Shown: piece after piece, positions 19,012 through 28,653 of the stretch
How positions within the stretch are numbered: position 1 is the first letter of the stretch
Layout of the letters: each line of letters opens with the position of its first letter
Assembly: GCA_020850315.1 (NCBI GenBank)
Contig: JADZEY010000098.1
Span: 1-63,565, forward strand
DNA length: 63,565 bases
Origin: Armatimonadota bacterium
GTDB taxonomy: Bacteria > Bacteroidota > Ignavibacteria > OLB7
Reading direction: 5' to 3'
The notes under the pieces: model-generated
Told to the model about the DNA's origin: nothing
The model's database searches: none
What the model saw: only the letters and a program-made list of their open reading frames with translations
Made by a program: the position numbers and the translations under genes

Positions 19012-21111
19012 ATGACGATATCACGTCGCTTCCTTCCGTTGTTCCCCTGTTCGTTGTTCTTGCTTGGCTTGCTGGCGGTTCCTGCCGTTGGCCAGCCGGA
19101 GCAACGCGGGCTGATGAAAACACCGGAACAAAAATTGGCCGAGCAACGCCTTCAGCCACGGGTTGGGCTGTTTGGGAATTTGGGCCTAAATATCCATAGT
19201 AGCCAGTTCTTCGGCATACCCGGCACGCCGAACTGCATGGCACTGGATGACGTTGGATTCACCGGCGGAACCGGAATGGGATACGCTGTTGGGTTGCTGT
19301 TCGAGCTTCCGTTCGACGAGCAATTTCGGTTGATTGCCCGCGCAGGGCTTTACTCACTTGCCGCAACCCAAACTGCCGATGCCCATATCGGCCCGATTGT
19401 GGTTGGCAACGACACCGCCAGCGGCATCAGCCAGTATAGCCTTGATGCTACGCTGGGAATGGTTGGCGGAGAGATTCTGCTCGGCTGGCGGCCAATCCAC
19501 GATATGCCGCTGACAGTGCGGCTGGGGCCGGAAATCGGCGTTTTTATGACCAAAGAATTCACCCAACAGGAGCAGCTGATCTCCCCTTCTTCCGCCACCT
19601 TCATCGGCGACAACGGGCAGAACACTCGTGTGCGAAACCCTGTGAGCGGCGAGCTGGCCAACACCGGGCTGCGGGTTGCTGGGGTGATTGGTGCCGATTA
19701 TGAGCTTCCGCTGAACAAAACCGAAACGTTCATCCTTGCTCCGGAAATCGGCTTCTCCTTCGGCTTCACCAACGTCACCAGCGACCTTGATTGGAAGATC
19801 CATCAGCTTCGCGGTGGCGCGTCGCTGAAATATGCCTTCCCGGTGACCGAGCCGCCGCCGCCCCCACCGCCGCCGCCGCCCCCTCCACCGCCACCACCAC
19901 CGCCGCCACCACCACCAGAACCGGTGTTGGCAGCCCAGCTTACAGCCGTTGGCGTAAGTGCCGACGGAACCGAACGCCCGGGGGTGACAATTCGGGTGGA
20001 AGAGTTTATCAACACGCAGACCAGTTCGCTGCTGAACTACATTTTCTTTGACGACAACTCGGCCCAGATACCAGCGCGCTACCGCCAGTACAGCGGCGAC
20101 GCTTCCGCACAGTTCCAAACCGACCAGTTGAACGGGCAAGGGACAATGGAGGTGTACTACCAGATGCTGAACATCTTGGGCGACCGGATGCGGCGCACCC
20201 CCGGATCGAAGATCACCCTAACGGGAACCAACTCCAACACCGGAGCCGAGGCCAACAACACGGCTCTCTCGAAATCCCGTGCCGAGGCGGTGAAGGGGTA
20301 TCTGACCTCACAATGGGGGATTGAACCAAGCCGGATTGAGGTTGCTGCGCGCAATCTTCCCGCGCTTCCTTCCAGCCCTGCCGACCCTGACGGCATTGTG
20401 GAGAACCGGCGTGTGGAGATTTCCAGCCGGACGATTAGCCTGCTTGATCCCGTCACCGTCAGCGACACGCTTCGGACTGCCGACCCGCCAAAGGTGCTGC
20501 TGCGCCCGTTGGTGAAAGCGGAATCGGGAGCGCGAGAGTGGGGAGCAACCATCACACAGGGGGGGCGGATGTTGAAGGAGTTCAGCGGAACAGGAACACC
20601 GCCTGAGCAATTGCAGTGGGACATCACCGGAATCCAGGACCAAGCACCGATTGACCGCACGCCGTTGGTGACGCGGTTTGAGATAACCGACACACGTGGC
20701 AAAAAAGCAGTGGCACAAGCGGAGTTGCCAGTGGAGCAGATCACAATCCAGAAAAAGCGGGAGGAGAAACAAGGGGATATGGCCTTCGAGCGATTCAATC
20801 TGATAACCTTCGATTATGACAAGGCCACACTGACCGAGACCAGCAAGAACATTGCGCGAACCATCAAGCAGCGGATCACGCCGGAATCGCAGGTGGAGAT
20901 CACCGGATACACCGACCGGTTAGGGGATGAAGCGCACAACTTGCAGCTATCGCAAGAACGCGCAGTGAACACCGCAAAAGAACTGAACGTGCCAACCGAA
21001 AACGCACGCGGCGTTGGCGAAACAACATCGCTGTTCAACAACGACCTACCCGAAGGCCGATTCTTCAGCCGCACGGTGGATGTGGTGGTAAAAACACCAG
21101 TAAAGAATTAA
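19012..21111 (+). CDS. OmpA family outer membrane protein with proline linker
   Basis: About 699 residues. ATG 19012 gives a clean signal peptide (MTISRRFLPLFPCSLFLLGLLAVPAVGQ); ATG 18985 is an alternative. Residues about 40-275 look like an outer-membrane beta-barrel (VGLFGNLGLNIHSSQFFG; LRLGPEIG-type strands; ELPLNKTETFILAPEIGFSFG). A run of 22 consecutive Pro codons (19852-19917) links it to the periplasmic part. Two OmpA-like peptidoglycan-binding regions follow: one around 350-480 (FFDDNSAQIPARY ... SKSRAEAVKGYL ... ENRRVEIS) and a terminal one (ITFDYDKATLTETS ... GYTDRLGDEAHNLQLSQERA). The protein probably ties the outer membrane to the cell wall. A 20-bp terminator hairpin follows. Confidence 0.88.
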   Translation: MTISRRFLPLFPCSLFLLGLLAVPAVGQPEQRGLMKTPEQKLAEQRLQPRVGLFGNLGLNIHSSQFFGIPGTPNCMALDDVGFTGGTGMGYAVGLLFELPFDEQFRLIARAGLYSLAATQTADAHIGPIVVGNDTASGISQYSLDATLGMVGGEILLGWRPIHDMPLTVRLGPEIGVFMTKEFTQQEQLISPSSATFIGDNGQNTRVRNPVSGELANTGLRVAGVIGADYELPLNKTETFILAPEIGFSFGFTNVTSDLDWKIHQLRGGASLKYAFPVTEPPPPPPPPPPPPPPPPPPPPPPEPVLAAQLTAVGVSADGTERPGVTIRVEEFINTQTSSLLNYIFFDDNSAQIPARYRQYSGDASAQFQTDQLNGQGTMEVYYQMLNILGDRMRRTPGSKITLTGTNSNTGAEANNTALSKSRAEAVKGYLTSQWGIEPSRIEVAARNLPALPSSPADPDGIVENRRVEISSRTISLLDPVTVSDTLRTADPPKVLLRPLVKAESGAREWGATITQGGRMLKEFSGTGTPPEQLQWDITGIQDQAPIDRTPLVTRFEITDTRGKKAVAQAELPVEQITIQKKREEKQGDMAFERFNLITFDYDKATLTETSKNIARTIKQRITPESQVEITGYTDRLGDEAHNLQLSQERAVNTAKELNVPTENARGVGETTSLFNNDLPEGRFFSRTVDVVVKTPVKN
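19852..19917 (+). repeat. 22-codon polyproline tract
   Basis: Twenty-two consecutive proline codons using CCG, CCA, CCC and CCT, linking barrel and OmpA domains. Codon mixing argues against recent slippage of a single trinucleotide. The family often has proline- or PxP-rich linkers. Confidence 0.95.
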
Positions 21112-21130
21112 CAGGAAACCACGGGAACAA

Positions 21131-21174
21131 AAATGGAGCGGGAGTTGAGATTGATCTCAACTCCCGCTCCATTT
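21131..21174 (+). terminator. Strong hairpin after the OmpA gene
   Basis: A perfect 20-bp stem (21131-21150 with 21155-21174) has a TTGA loop and starts 20 bases after the OmpA stop. It ends in ATTT without a long T tract, so efficiency as an intrinsic terminator is less certain than its stability. Confidence 0.8.
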
Positions 21175-21232
21175 ACTGGCCGCAGATACTCATTATTGTT
21201 TTGACCGAATCAGAAGATCAGCAGGTATTCCG

Positions 21233-21397
21233 AACTGACCTTACGCAAAACTTCAGCAGTGAACAGTTCCCCGTTCAGGGGCTCGGCTCATACCCTTCGA
21301 CAAACTCAACACTCAGCATAAGCGGAGGGCAATTTCTGGTAAGGAACCGAAGCATTGCGCCCCCTCATATTCAGCATAGTTGCGCGTAAGGTGAGTT
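21233..21397. mobile_element. MITE-like element, copy C (inverted relative to A)
   Basis: A 165-bp element with ends AACTGACCTTACGC (21233-21246) and GCGTAAGGTGAGTT (21384-21397), the same terminal inverted repeat as element A with one mismatch between arms. Its interior carries the cagtgaacag, ctcatacccttcgac and gcataagcggaggg blocks of A in reverse order, so it lies in the opposite orientation. The right third has diverged from A. No clear target duplication. It lies between the OmpA terminator and the 3' end of the convergent VWA gene. Confidence 0.7.
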
Positions 21398-21417
21398 CAG
21401 CATCTGGCCATCCGCGC

Positions 21418-24400
21418 CTACCGATTGACCACCATCTCCCCCCCATCCACCAATTCCCCCGAACGCAGCCGGATGAAATAGATGCCGGAGCGGAGTGTGG
21501 AAATATCCATCAGCAACTGGCCGCTTCCGGCGTTCATCAGCGTTTGCTCGCTTCGCAGAACTTCGCGGCCAAGCCGGTCGAAGATGGTGGCTTGGGTGGT
21601 TGCGGCGTTTGGCAGCACAAAATCGAGCGCGGCAACGTCGGGGTTGTTCACCACTGCCATTTTTAGCGTGCCGTTAATTCGGCGGCTGGCATTCAGCAGG
21701 CGGTCGTCAAGGTAGCACATGCTATCAATGCGGAACGTACCCGGGTTGATAATCCCCACCTTCGGATTTCCATCGGCCATCCTTGCAGCCGTGATCGTCA
21801 GCGGTGTGCTGATCGCGTTCCCCAGCAACGCGCGGAACCGGAGCCGCGTCAGCAAGCTGTTCGGCGTTGCGTTGGCCATTGGCGTTCCCGCCCCCCCTGC
21901 CGACATGGTGTAGGTGGTTAGCGCGCCCGATTCGTTCGGCAAGTACGCGCTGTTGATTGCCACCGTGGTTAGCGGCACGGCAACGGCAGCATCACTTCGG
22001 GTGGCGGGATCCAGCGGGAACAGCAGCGTTTTGTTGTAGCCCAACGTGAACGTGAGGTCGCGGACATCGTAGTGTGCGGGGATCGTGTCCATCAGGAAAA
22101 CCGAATACTCGAAGGTGCTTCCCGGGCGCGCCACCACCGAATCGCGAATGGCAATCACCACGCTGTCGTAGCCCACCCCACGCAGCTGCAACGTGTCGGC
22201 AGTGCGGCAACTGTTGTACGGCATTGGCAGCGATGCGGTCTGCACACGCAACCGCGCTGGCGCAAAGCAAGCGCTGATCGTGGCCGAGCCACCCGGCTGG
22301 ATTGCCGGAAATGGAGTTGGTGCTTGGATAGAAAAACCACCAACCGCTGCCGGGAACGTGGCAAGCTGCAACGGTGCATCGCCGTTGTTGGTCAGGGTGA
22401 TTTGCCGGCACACCGAACGCCCAGCACGCACCGAATCGAAGTCAATCGCCGTTGGGTTGATTGCCAGTAACGGAGCCACCGAACGCCCACGGATCAGATA
22501 CGTTCCGGGAATGCTTCGGCTAAGTTGCTGGGCGATGGTGAGATAGATCTGCACCAACGTATCGGGGTTGTTCGTGAAGAAACTGCTGCCGCCGGTGCGG
22601 TTGGCCATTTGCTGCAAGGTGTTGATGCCATTGGCGGTTAAGCCGCTTCCCAAACCGATCGTGAAGATGCGGACGTTGTTCTGCGAACGCGCCACAATCG
22701 CATCAATCCTCCCTTGCTGAAATCCCCCTTCGTCGTCTCCATCGGAAAGGACAACAATCACGCGGCGGCCTGGCAAGTTCCGTTGCAGCACCCTGTTCAA
22801 GGCCGTATCCACCGCATCGTACAAGCGTGTTCCGCCGGCTGCGGCATTTGGCACACGCGATTGCAGCAACCCAGCGTTCGTGGTAAAATCTTGCACAAGC
22901 CGAACACCCGATGAGAAGCCAACAATCCCCGCTTCATCCACAACGCCGCGTGCGGGGTCGTTCAGCAGGTTATCCAGAAATATCCGCCCGCCAGCGTTGG
23001 CAGCAGTGATCCGGCTAACGCCAGACCCAGTGGGAATGGTCATGCTTCCGCTGGTGTCGAACACCATCATAATCGAAAGGGAGACGCGGTTATCGGCAAT
23101 GTAGGCGATCCGCTGCGAATCAATGCGCGGCGCGAACGTTGGGTTGTAGCAGACCTGCACCACCTGCGATTGGTTAGGCTGCAAGGTCAGCGGAAGATTG
23201 AGCGGAGTGGTTGCGGCAACGGTAAACGGCGCAAGAATTGGATCCATCTGGGTGATGGTCAGCGGGGCGTTGCCGATGTTCTGGAACGTGACGTTCCGGC
23301 ATTTCTGGGTGCCGCACAGCGTGGTGTCGTAGTCCAACGGGTCGGGGTTGATTTGCAGCACCGGGCCCAGCGTCAGCCGCGGCGGAAGCGCGCCAACGCC
23401 GCTAAGTTGCACCGGCACGTTTTGCGTGGCCCCGCAGGAAACATAACTGAAATTGGCAGTGGCATTCCGCGCCCCTTCGGCATCGGGAGTGAAGCAGATC
23501 ACAACGTCGGCAGTGCCACCGGGCGGGATCACCGCTGGCGGAGGGGTTTGGATAAAGAACGGAAGGTTCACCCCAGTTATCACCCCCGGCGACAGCGGCC
23601 CATCGCCATCGTTCCGCAGGGTGATGGTCTCGCAGCGGGTGTTGAAAATCTGCGCAGTCCCGAACGAAACGTTTGTGCGCGACGCGGAAAGGCTTGGCCC
23701 AGTGGCCCGCCCAACAAACATGAACGAATCCACCGATGAAAGATCGTAGCGGACAAACCCCTTAAAGGTATCGGCCCGGCCCGGAACGGTTGGGTTGTAG
23801 CAGACGTTGAAACTCACCTGCTCGTTCGGCTGAAGCGTTTGCGGGAAGTTGAAGGTGACACCTGCATCAATCTCGAACGTGCCAAAGAAGGCATCGGCGG
23901 ACTCAATCGTCAGCGGATTTTGGCCAACGTTCCGGAAGATCAGCGTGTTGCATTTTTTTGTTCCGCACAGTGTGGTGTCGAAGTTGGTAAGGCGGTTGAT
24001 AACGCTAAGCCCGCCGCCCGGGGCAATCGCGCTCAGGAACAGTCCATCGAAGAAGGCATCGTTGCTGACACCGGTTGCGCGGACGGCAATCAGCCGCACC
24101 CGCAAAAACCGTGTGCCGACCGCCGGGGTGAACAGCCCCGACACCTGCTGCCAGCCCGCCGTTGCCGCAACCGCGCCGGTGTTGAAATTGCTGAGTACGG
24201 TGGTGTTGGCGGCATCGCGGCACTGCACCACAATTCGTGCCGAATCGGGCACCACTTCCGGCAGCGATTGCACGCGGCCATCGAACACAAAGCGGACGGT
24301 GCCGCCATCAATTCCCGCAGCAAGCGCGGTCACGTCAATATCTTGGCTTAGTTCCGAGAGTGGAATATCCCCAGCAAAGAAGTAGTTGGTTCCGGCAAAT

Positions 24401-24579
24401 GCGGGAACCGCGCTTGCCTCGGTCCAAGTTCGCGCCACTGGCTGGCTCCAGCCGGGGATCGAGTCGCCAATCATCGGCACCTCGGCACCGGGATTGATGA
24501 TCAAATTTTGCGCTGGCAGTGCCGCCGCAAAGGCAACAAGCAAGACAACAACGGTGCAAAGCCTACGGGATAGTTTCAT
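21418..24579 (-). CDS. Large VWA/Ig-like surface protein with T9SS-type C-terminus
   Basis: 1053 residues from ATG 24579 (MKLSRRLCTVVVLLVAFAAALPAQ signal peptide); the frame opens earlier at 24678. The N-terminal 180 residues resemble a carbohydrate-binding or choice-of-anchor jelly roll (NLIINPGAEVP). Several Ig-like choice-of-anchor-D modules follow, each with 'FDTTLCGTKKC'-like starts and 'VQVCYNPT' ends. A von Willebrand A domain lies at about 495-690 with an intact MIDAS start (MMVFDTSGSM) and VIVVLSDGDD. Further Ig-like modules lead to a cohesin-like region and a T9SS-type end (ATIFDRLGREVL ... IYFIRLRSGELV). Probably a secreted adhesive or matrix protein. It lies 119 bases downstream of the GH44-like gene on the same strand. 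Confidence 0.8.
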   Translation of the reverse strand: MKLSRRLCTVVVLLVAFAAALPAQNLIINPGAEVPMIGDSIPGWSQPVARTWTEASAVPAFAGTNYFFAGDIPLSELSQDIDVTALAAGIDGGTVRFVFDGRVQSLPEVVPDSARIVVQCRDAANTTVLSNFNTGAVAATAGWQQVSGLFTPAVGTRFLRVRLIAVRATGVSNDAFFDGLFLSAIAPGGGLSVINRLTNFDTTLCGTKKCNTLIFRNVGQNPLTIESADAFFGTFEIDAGVTFNFPQTLQPNEQVSFNVCYNPTVPGRADTFKGFVRYDLSSVDSFMFVGRATGPSLSASRTNVSFGTAQIFNTRCETITLRNDGDGPLSPGVITGVNLPFFIQTPPPAVIPPGGTADVVICFTPDAEGARNATANFSYVSCGATQNVPVQLSGVGALPPRLTLGPVLQINPDPLDYDTTLCGTQKCRNVTFQNIGNAPLTITQMDPILAPFTVAATTPLNLPLTLQPNQSQVVQVCYNPTFAPRIDSQRIAYIADNRVSLSIMMVFDTSGSMTIPTGSGVSRITAANAGGRIFLDNLLNDPARGVVDEAGIVGFSSGVRLVQDFTTNAGLLQSRVPNAAAGGTRLYDAVDTALNRVLQRNLPGRRVIVVLSDGDDEGGFQQGRIDAIVARSQNNVRIFTIGLGSGLTANGINTLQQMANRTGGSSFFTNNPDTLVQIYLTIAQQLSRSIPGTYLIRGRSVAPLLAINPTAIDFDSVRAGRSVCRQITLTNNGDAPLQLATFPAAVGGFSIQAPTPFPAIQPGGSATISACFAPARLRVQTASLPMPYNSCRTADTLQLRGVGYDSVVIAIRDSVVARPGSTFEYSVFLMDTIPAHYDVRDLTFTLGYNKTLLFPLDPATRSDAAVAVPLTTVAINSAYLPNESGALTTYTMSAGGAGTPMANATPNSLLTRLRFRALLGNAISTPLTITAARMADGNPKVGIINPGTFRIDSMCYLDDRLLNASRRINGTLKMAVVNNPDVAALDFVLPNAATTQATIFDRLGREVLRSEQTLMNAGSGQLLMDISTLRSGIYFIRLRSGELVDGGEMVVNR

Positions 24580-24698
24580 GGCCGAACTTGGTTGAACAAA
24601 GTAGATTGCAAACGGAGGGGCGATTGAGCGAAAGGCGGCTGAAATTAAGAAGAATTTGGTGTTTTCAAGCATTTCCATTTCAACCGCCCATATTTCTT

Positions 24699-26726
24699 TT
24701 ACCGCACCACCGTCACCATTTGGGATTGCTCCCTCCCGCTTGCGCCACGCGCCACCACGCGGTACTGCCCGGCTGGAAGATCGGTGGCATCAATGGGCAG
24801 AAGGATGCTCCCACCATTCTGGTATCCATCGGCAAGGGTGCGAACCATGCGGCCAAGCGCGTCGTGCAGCGTAACGCGCAGGTCCCCCGATTCCCGCTGC
24901 CGAAGCCGCACAATGCTTCCGCTGCTGAAGATGTTCGGTGCGACCGTCAGCTCCAGATCTTCGGTTGGCGCGATTCGCTCAACATCGCTTGCGTTCTGCG
25001 GTTCCAGCACAATATGCGAGGCCGTCAGCGGCGCGGCTTGGAAGGTGAACTCCGTTCCGTTAATCTCCATCTCCGCCATTTTCCCCACCTCGGTTCCGGC
25101 TTGGCTGATGCCGTAGGCCGTCATCTTCCCCCAGGGCTTGGCCGCCCCGGTTGCGATTGCCGCCATCAGCGGTTGGGTGCTGTTTTTGTTGAGCAGAATG
25201 ATGTGAAGCCGCCCGGTAGCATCCATCGCGGCGTATGCCGAACTGTTCTGAACATCGCTGGTGGCGCAGTCCAACCCAAGCTCGCCGAACGTTCCGTTGT
25301 TGCCGTCGTAGTTGCGGTACAGCCGGAACGCGGCGGCGATGTAATCGCGCACCGGACCGAAGTAGTACGCCATACTCACCCCTTCCCGCCCAAAAATTCC
25401 AAGCGCGTCGGCTTGGGCAATCGCGCCGGAGATATGATGCCGCCCGCCAAAACTGTACTCGGTGATCCCCAGCTTGGTGTCGGGGTAGAAATCGGCGATT
25501 GCTTGCTTCAGCTTGGGGAGCAGCTGCAACGAACGTCCATCGGTGAAGCCGTTCCCCTGCTTGGTGATCCAGCTGGTTTCCACGTAGGCCGGATCCCACA
25601 GGCTGCGGGTTGCTTGCATCCGTTTTTCGTTGGTGGAGATTGCTTCGCCATCGGCGTAGTAGTGGATGGTGAACACATCCAGCAGGCGGCCACCGGCTTG
25701 GTCGGAAGCGGTTTTCATGTTGGACAAATAAGCGTTGACCCAGGTCATCCGGTTGTAGCGGTAGTCGTCGCCGCTGTTGTTGGTGCGGAACGGCTCGATG
25801 TTGTAGCTGTCCCAATCGGCGGGGGCGTGACTTTGGCCATCGTAGATGCTCCAAAGGCTGTAGAATTCCGGGTAGCCCCACATTGCCGGGCCGGTAACTT
25901 GGGCGTTGGGATCCATCCGGCGGATGGTTTGCGCAAGGGAAATGTTCTTCTGAAGCAGATCGCCGCAGGTGGCAAGCTGGGTGTGCAATCGCGGATGAGT
26001 TCCCGATTCCCCGTTGGCAGGGTAGTGGTGCCACAGCCCCGGCTCGTTATCAAGCTCGTACAGGCCAATCCCTTGCGCGGCGGTGGCGTTGCCGTAGCGG
26101 TTCATCAGGAAGTTCAATTCTTCATCAACGTAGATTGCATCGTCGTTCAGATCAGGTTCCAGCAGAAGCGAGAGGGGCGATCCGGGCTTATCGTTCACCA
26201 CCCGCTTCCACCGCGCCGACGGCGCGGCTTCCGCTGCGGAAACAGCGCCGTTTCCGTCGGCTGCCACAAACCCCGCACCGGGAAGCTGCAACAGCGATGC
26301 CGCCCCCAAACTCAGCGAGTGATCGTGGAAGGTCGTCAGTGCCTTCCCGACGGAGTAGGGCGCGCCCCCCGCCCCAGCAATGAATGATTGGAAACTGTTG
26401 TTGCTGTGAAGCGAGACACCGTTCTGGTCGCGGTCGTCGGCACCGGAGTTGCTGAAACCGTTTTCGTAGTTGTAGCTGGTCATGGTGTTTCCGCCAAGCC
26501 GGCGGGTTGCCACGTTCAGGCCTGATTCTTGGTTCTCCAATCCCACCTTCCAATCGTTGGCGTTCTGCCATTCGGAGTCGTAGATGTAGGCATTGATGCC
26601 GTAGATCAGCGGGCTGATTGGGTGGGGAATGCCATCGGAGGCAATGGTGATGGAAACATCCATCGGCTGAGAAATGGCGGGGATGGAGCACAATAGCAGC
26701 AGTGTACTCGTTGCAAGTGTCTTCAT
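24699..26726 (-). CDS. GH44-like secreted glycoside hydrolase with T9SS domain
   Basis: 675 residues with a signal peptide (MKTLATSTLLLLCSIPAISQ). The catalytic region matches the GH44 family (endoglucanase/xyloglucanase). ATRRLGGNTMTSYNYENG corresponds to the conserved 'R(W)GGN..(S/T).YNW' segment. YELDNEPGLW carries the likely acid/base E228 and LGITEYSFGG the likely nucleophile E423, the expected spacing for a (beta/alpha)8 barrel. A beta-sandwich domain follows (about 500-590). The C-terminus (DLRVTLHDALGRMVRTLADG ... GQYRVVARG) is a T9SS sorting domain. It probably hydrolyses beta-glucan-type polysaccharide outside the cell; the exact substrate is inference. A (CA)7 tract sits 5 bases upstream of the start codon where a ribosome binding site would be expected. 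Confidence 0.85.
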   Translation of the reverse strand: MKTLATSTLLLLCSIPAISQPMDVSITIASDGIPHPISPLIYGINAYIYDSEWQNANDWKVGLENQESGLNVATRRLGGNTMTSYNYENGFSNSGADDRDQNGVSLHSNNSFQSFIAGAGGAPYSVGKALTTFHDHSLSLGAASLLQLPGAGFVAADGNGAVSAAEAAPSARWKRVVNDKPGSPLSLLLEPDLNDDAIYVDEELNFLMNRYGNATAAQGIGLYELDNEPGLWHHYPANGESGTHPRLHTQLATCGDLLQKNISLAQTIRRMDPNAQVTGPAMWGYPEFYSLWSIYDGQSHAPADWDSYNIEPFRTNNSGDDYRYNRMTWVNAYLSNMKTASDQAGGRLLDVFTIHYYADGEAISTNEKRMQATRSLWDPAYVETSWITKQGNGFTDGRSLQLLPKLKQAIADFYPDTKLGITEYSFGGRHHISGAIAQADALGIFGREGVSMAYYFGPVRDYIAAAFRLYRNYDGNNGTFGELGLDCATSDVQNSSAYAAMDATGRLHIILLNKNSTQPLMAAIATGAAKPWGKMTAYGISQAGTEVGKMAEMEINGTEFTFQAAPLTASHIVLEPQNASDVERIAPTEDLELTVAPNIFSSGSIVRLRQRESGDLRVTLHDALGRMVRTLADGYQNGGSILLPIDATDLPAGQYRVVARGASGREQSQMVTVVR

Positions 26727-26731
26727 GGTGC

Positions 26732-26745
26732 GTGTGTGTGTGTGT
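26732..26745 (-). repeat. (CA)7 dinucleotide tract upstream of the GH44 start
   Basis: Seven exact dinucleotide units, read as CA on the minus strand, lie 5 bases before the GH44 ATG. No Shine-Dalgarno sequence is present in this leader. The position would let length changes affect translation. Confidence 0.9.
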
Positions 26746-26857
26746 TCGTTCGGTTGCTTGGTTGTTGCGTGCGTTGCTGGGAAACAGGCGTTGCTTCCGT
26801 CAACCCTTGCAATCTACCGTTGGGCGCTGACGATTCGGGGGAAACGTTCGGATGGAG

Positions 26858-28540
26858 TTACTCCACTCCCCCAATTCCAGCAAGAAATGTTGAGAGGTTA
26901 TCATCTTTCCCAAGATTCAACTTCTTGCGGATGCGCTGGCGGTACTTCTCGATGCTGCGCGATTCGGCGTTCAGGATTTGCGCTATCTCCTTGGTGGAAA
27001 GATTGATCTTAATCAGCGAACAGACCTTCAGCTCAGTTGGCGTTAGCCCTGGATAGCGTGCCGAAAGCGTCTCCAAATAGCCAACATGCACTTGCTGGAA
27101 TTGCCGTTCGAATCCACTCCAATACTCCTCGGATCCAATAGCCTCACTTACTGCTTGTTCCACATGGCGCAAGGCCTTCTCCCCCTTTGCAGAAATGAAC
27201 TCCCGCAAATCAGCAACGTAGCGGCGCAGTTTCCGCAGCATTTCATTTTTCTGGGTTAGATACAGTGCTGTGGTGGTAAGCTCCTTTTTCCGGAACTCTG
27301 CTTCCTGCTCAAGGTGTTGGTTGCTCAGCCGCAGGATTTCCGACTCCTTGCGGGCTTGCTCCACTTCGTACAGGGCTTGCATATTTTTCAGGCGACGGTC
27401 GCTTTCGGTGTTGAACACCTCTTTCTGCAGTGCTACGAACTCAATCAGGAAAGGGGTGGCCTGGTTACGGCGTTCGGTTTGCAGAAGCACGTCAATAAGG
27501 TTTTGCAGGATGCTGTGCAGGTAGGTTTTTGCACCAATCTGGCGGGCGGTATCGGCAGCTTCGGCCAAGTACGTAATGGCCGCGTCCACATCATCCTGGC
27601 GGGCATGAAGCGTACCCAAGGATTCAAAGGCAATAGCAATTTGAAGCTGCTGGCCAAGCTGGTGGGCAACGTCAAGGTGGGCTTGGAACATCTGTTTTGC
27701 TGCTTCGATGTCCCCTTGTTTTGCATACACCTTTCCAATGGCTCCTTGTGTGGAAGCCACCCCCATCTTATCGCCTTGCTCTTGCTTGATTGCCAAACTT
27801 TTTTGGTAATAGTGCAAAGCGTTGTCGTAGTTCTTCAGCAGGAAGTTGGCGTTCCCCAAATTGTTGTATGTGGTGGCCATCCCTTGCTGGTCGCCAATCT
27901 GTTCTTTTATCTGAAGGCTACGGTTCAGGAACTCAATTGCGCTGTTCGGTTGGTTGGTATCAAGGTAGTAGGTGGCGATGTTGTGATAGGCACGGCTTAC
28001 GCCCCGCTGGTTGCCGAACTCTATGTTGATAGCAAGGCTTCGATTGTAGTACTCCAACGCCTGCTCGTGCTGCCCAAGCGTGGTGTACACAATTCCCAAA
28101 TTCTGCAAGGTAGTGGCCTGCGATTCCCGCTCCCCCAGTTCCTCCTTAATCCCCAAACTCCGCTCCCAGACTGCAATGGTTTGGGGATAGCTACCCAAGT
28201 TGTAGTGGATTGCGCCAATGCCGTTCAGGATGCGGCTTTGCATGATACGGTGGCCAGTAAGTCGCGCCAATTTTAACGCCTGGTTGTAGCAGGATAAAGC
28301 CTCGTCGTAATCACGAAAATCCATCTGCACTTCCCCTTTAATCATCAATGCCCGCGAAACGTGGTTGTGGTCGTGGTCGGCACGGGCGCGTTCTTCGGCT
28401 TCGTTGGCCAACGCCAAAGCGCGTTCCAGATTGGAATAGCGAAGCTCGGCCGCCGTCAGCAACAACGCAAGCGTGCGGTGTTCCTGCTGGCCGGTTTCCA
28501 GATACTCCTCTGGCGATTGTGAAAGAGGGAATTCCGACAT
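26858..28540 (-). CDS. TPR protein with C-terminal LuxR-type HTH
   Basis: A 560-residue cytoplasmic regulator. ATG 28540 (MSEFPLSQSPEEYLETGQQ) is preferred to the frame's first start at 28603. At least eight tetratricopeptide repeats span about 20-370 (ALSCYNQALKLARLTG, ALEYYNRSLAINIEFG, ALHYYQKSLAIKQEQG and others). A long coiled coil runs through about 385-440, and a LuxR-type helix-turn-helix closes the protein (GLTPTELKVCSLIKINLSTK ... SIEKYRQRIRKKLNL). This layout is common in FCB-group genomes, usually with a membrane helix before the coiled coil; here I see none. The gene is divergent from the response-regulator/cyclase gene with a 113-base shared promoter region, which suggests a regulatory link (inference). 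Confidence 0.88.
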   Translation of the reverse strand: MSEFPLSQSPEEYLETGQQEHRTLALLLTAAELRYSNLERALALANEAEERARADHDHNHVSRALMIKGEVQMDFRDYDEALSCYNQALKLARLTGHRIMQSRILNGIGAIHYNLGSYPQTIAVWERSLGIKEELGERESQATTLQNLGIVYTTLGQHEQALEYYNRSLAINIEFGNQRGVSRAYHNIATYYLDTNQPNSAIEFLNRSLQIKEQIGDQQGMATTYNNLGNANFLLKNYDNALHYYQKSLAIKQEQGDKMGVASTQGAIGKVYAKQGDIEAAKQMFQAHLDVAHQLGQQLQIAIAFESLGTLHARQDDVDAAITYLAEAADTARQIGAKTYLHSILQNLIDVLLQTERRNQATPFLIEFVALQKEVFNTESDRRLKNMQALYEVEQARKESEILRLSNQHLEQEAEFRKKELTTTALYLTQKNEMLRKLRRYVADLREFISAKGEKALRHVEQAVSEAIGSEEYWSGFERQFQQVHVGYLETLSARYPGLTPTELKVCSLIKINLSTKEIAQILNAESRSIEKYRQRIRKKLNLGKDDNLSTFLAGIGGVE

Positions 28541-28653
28541 GGCTGATGTTTTGCTGAAAACATAATCAATATATCCCCGGCAGCGTAGTTTCCATGCTAT
28601 CAAGCAATTCCGTTTCTTTGCAGCGCATCTTCATTTTTCCCTGTGCTACAACT

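Noticed and set aside
19803-20015. Poly-glycine frame on the - strand
   Set aside because: Complement of the polyproline linker in the OmpA gene.
24519-26387. 622-codon open frame on the + strand
   Set aside because: Antisense to the GH44-like gene, which has signal peptide, catalytic motifs and a sorting domain.
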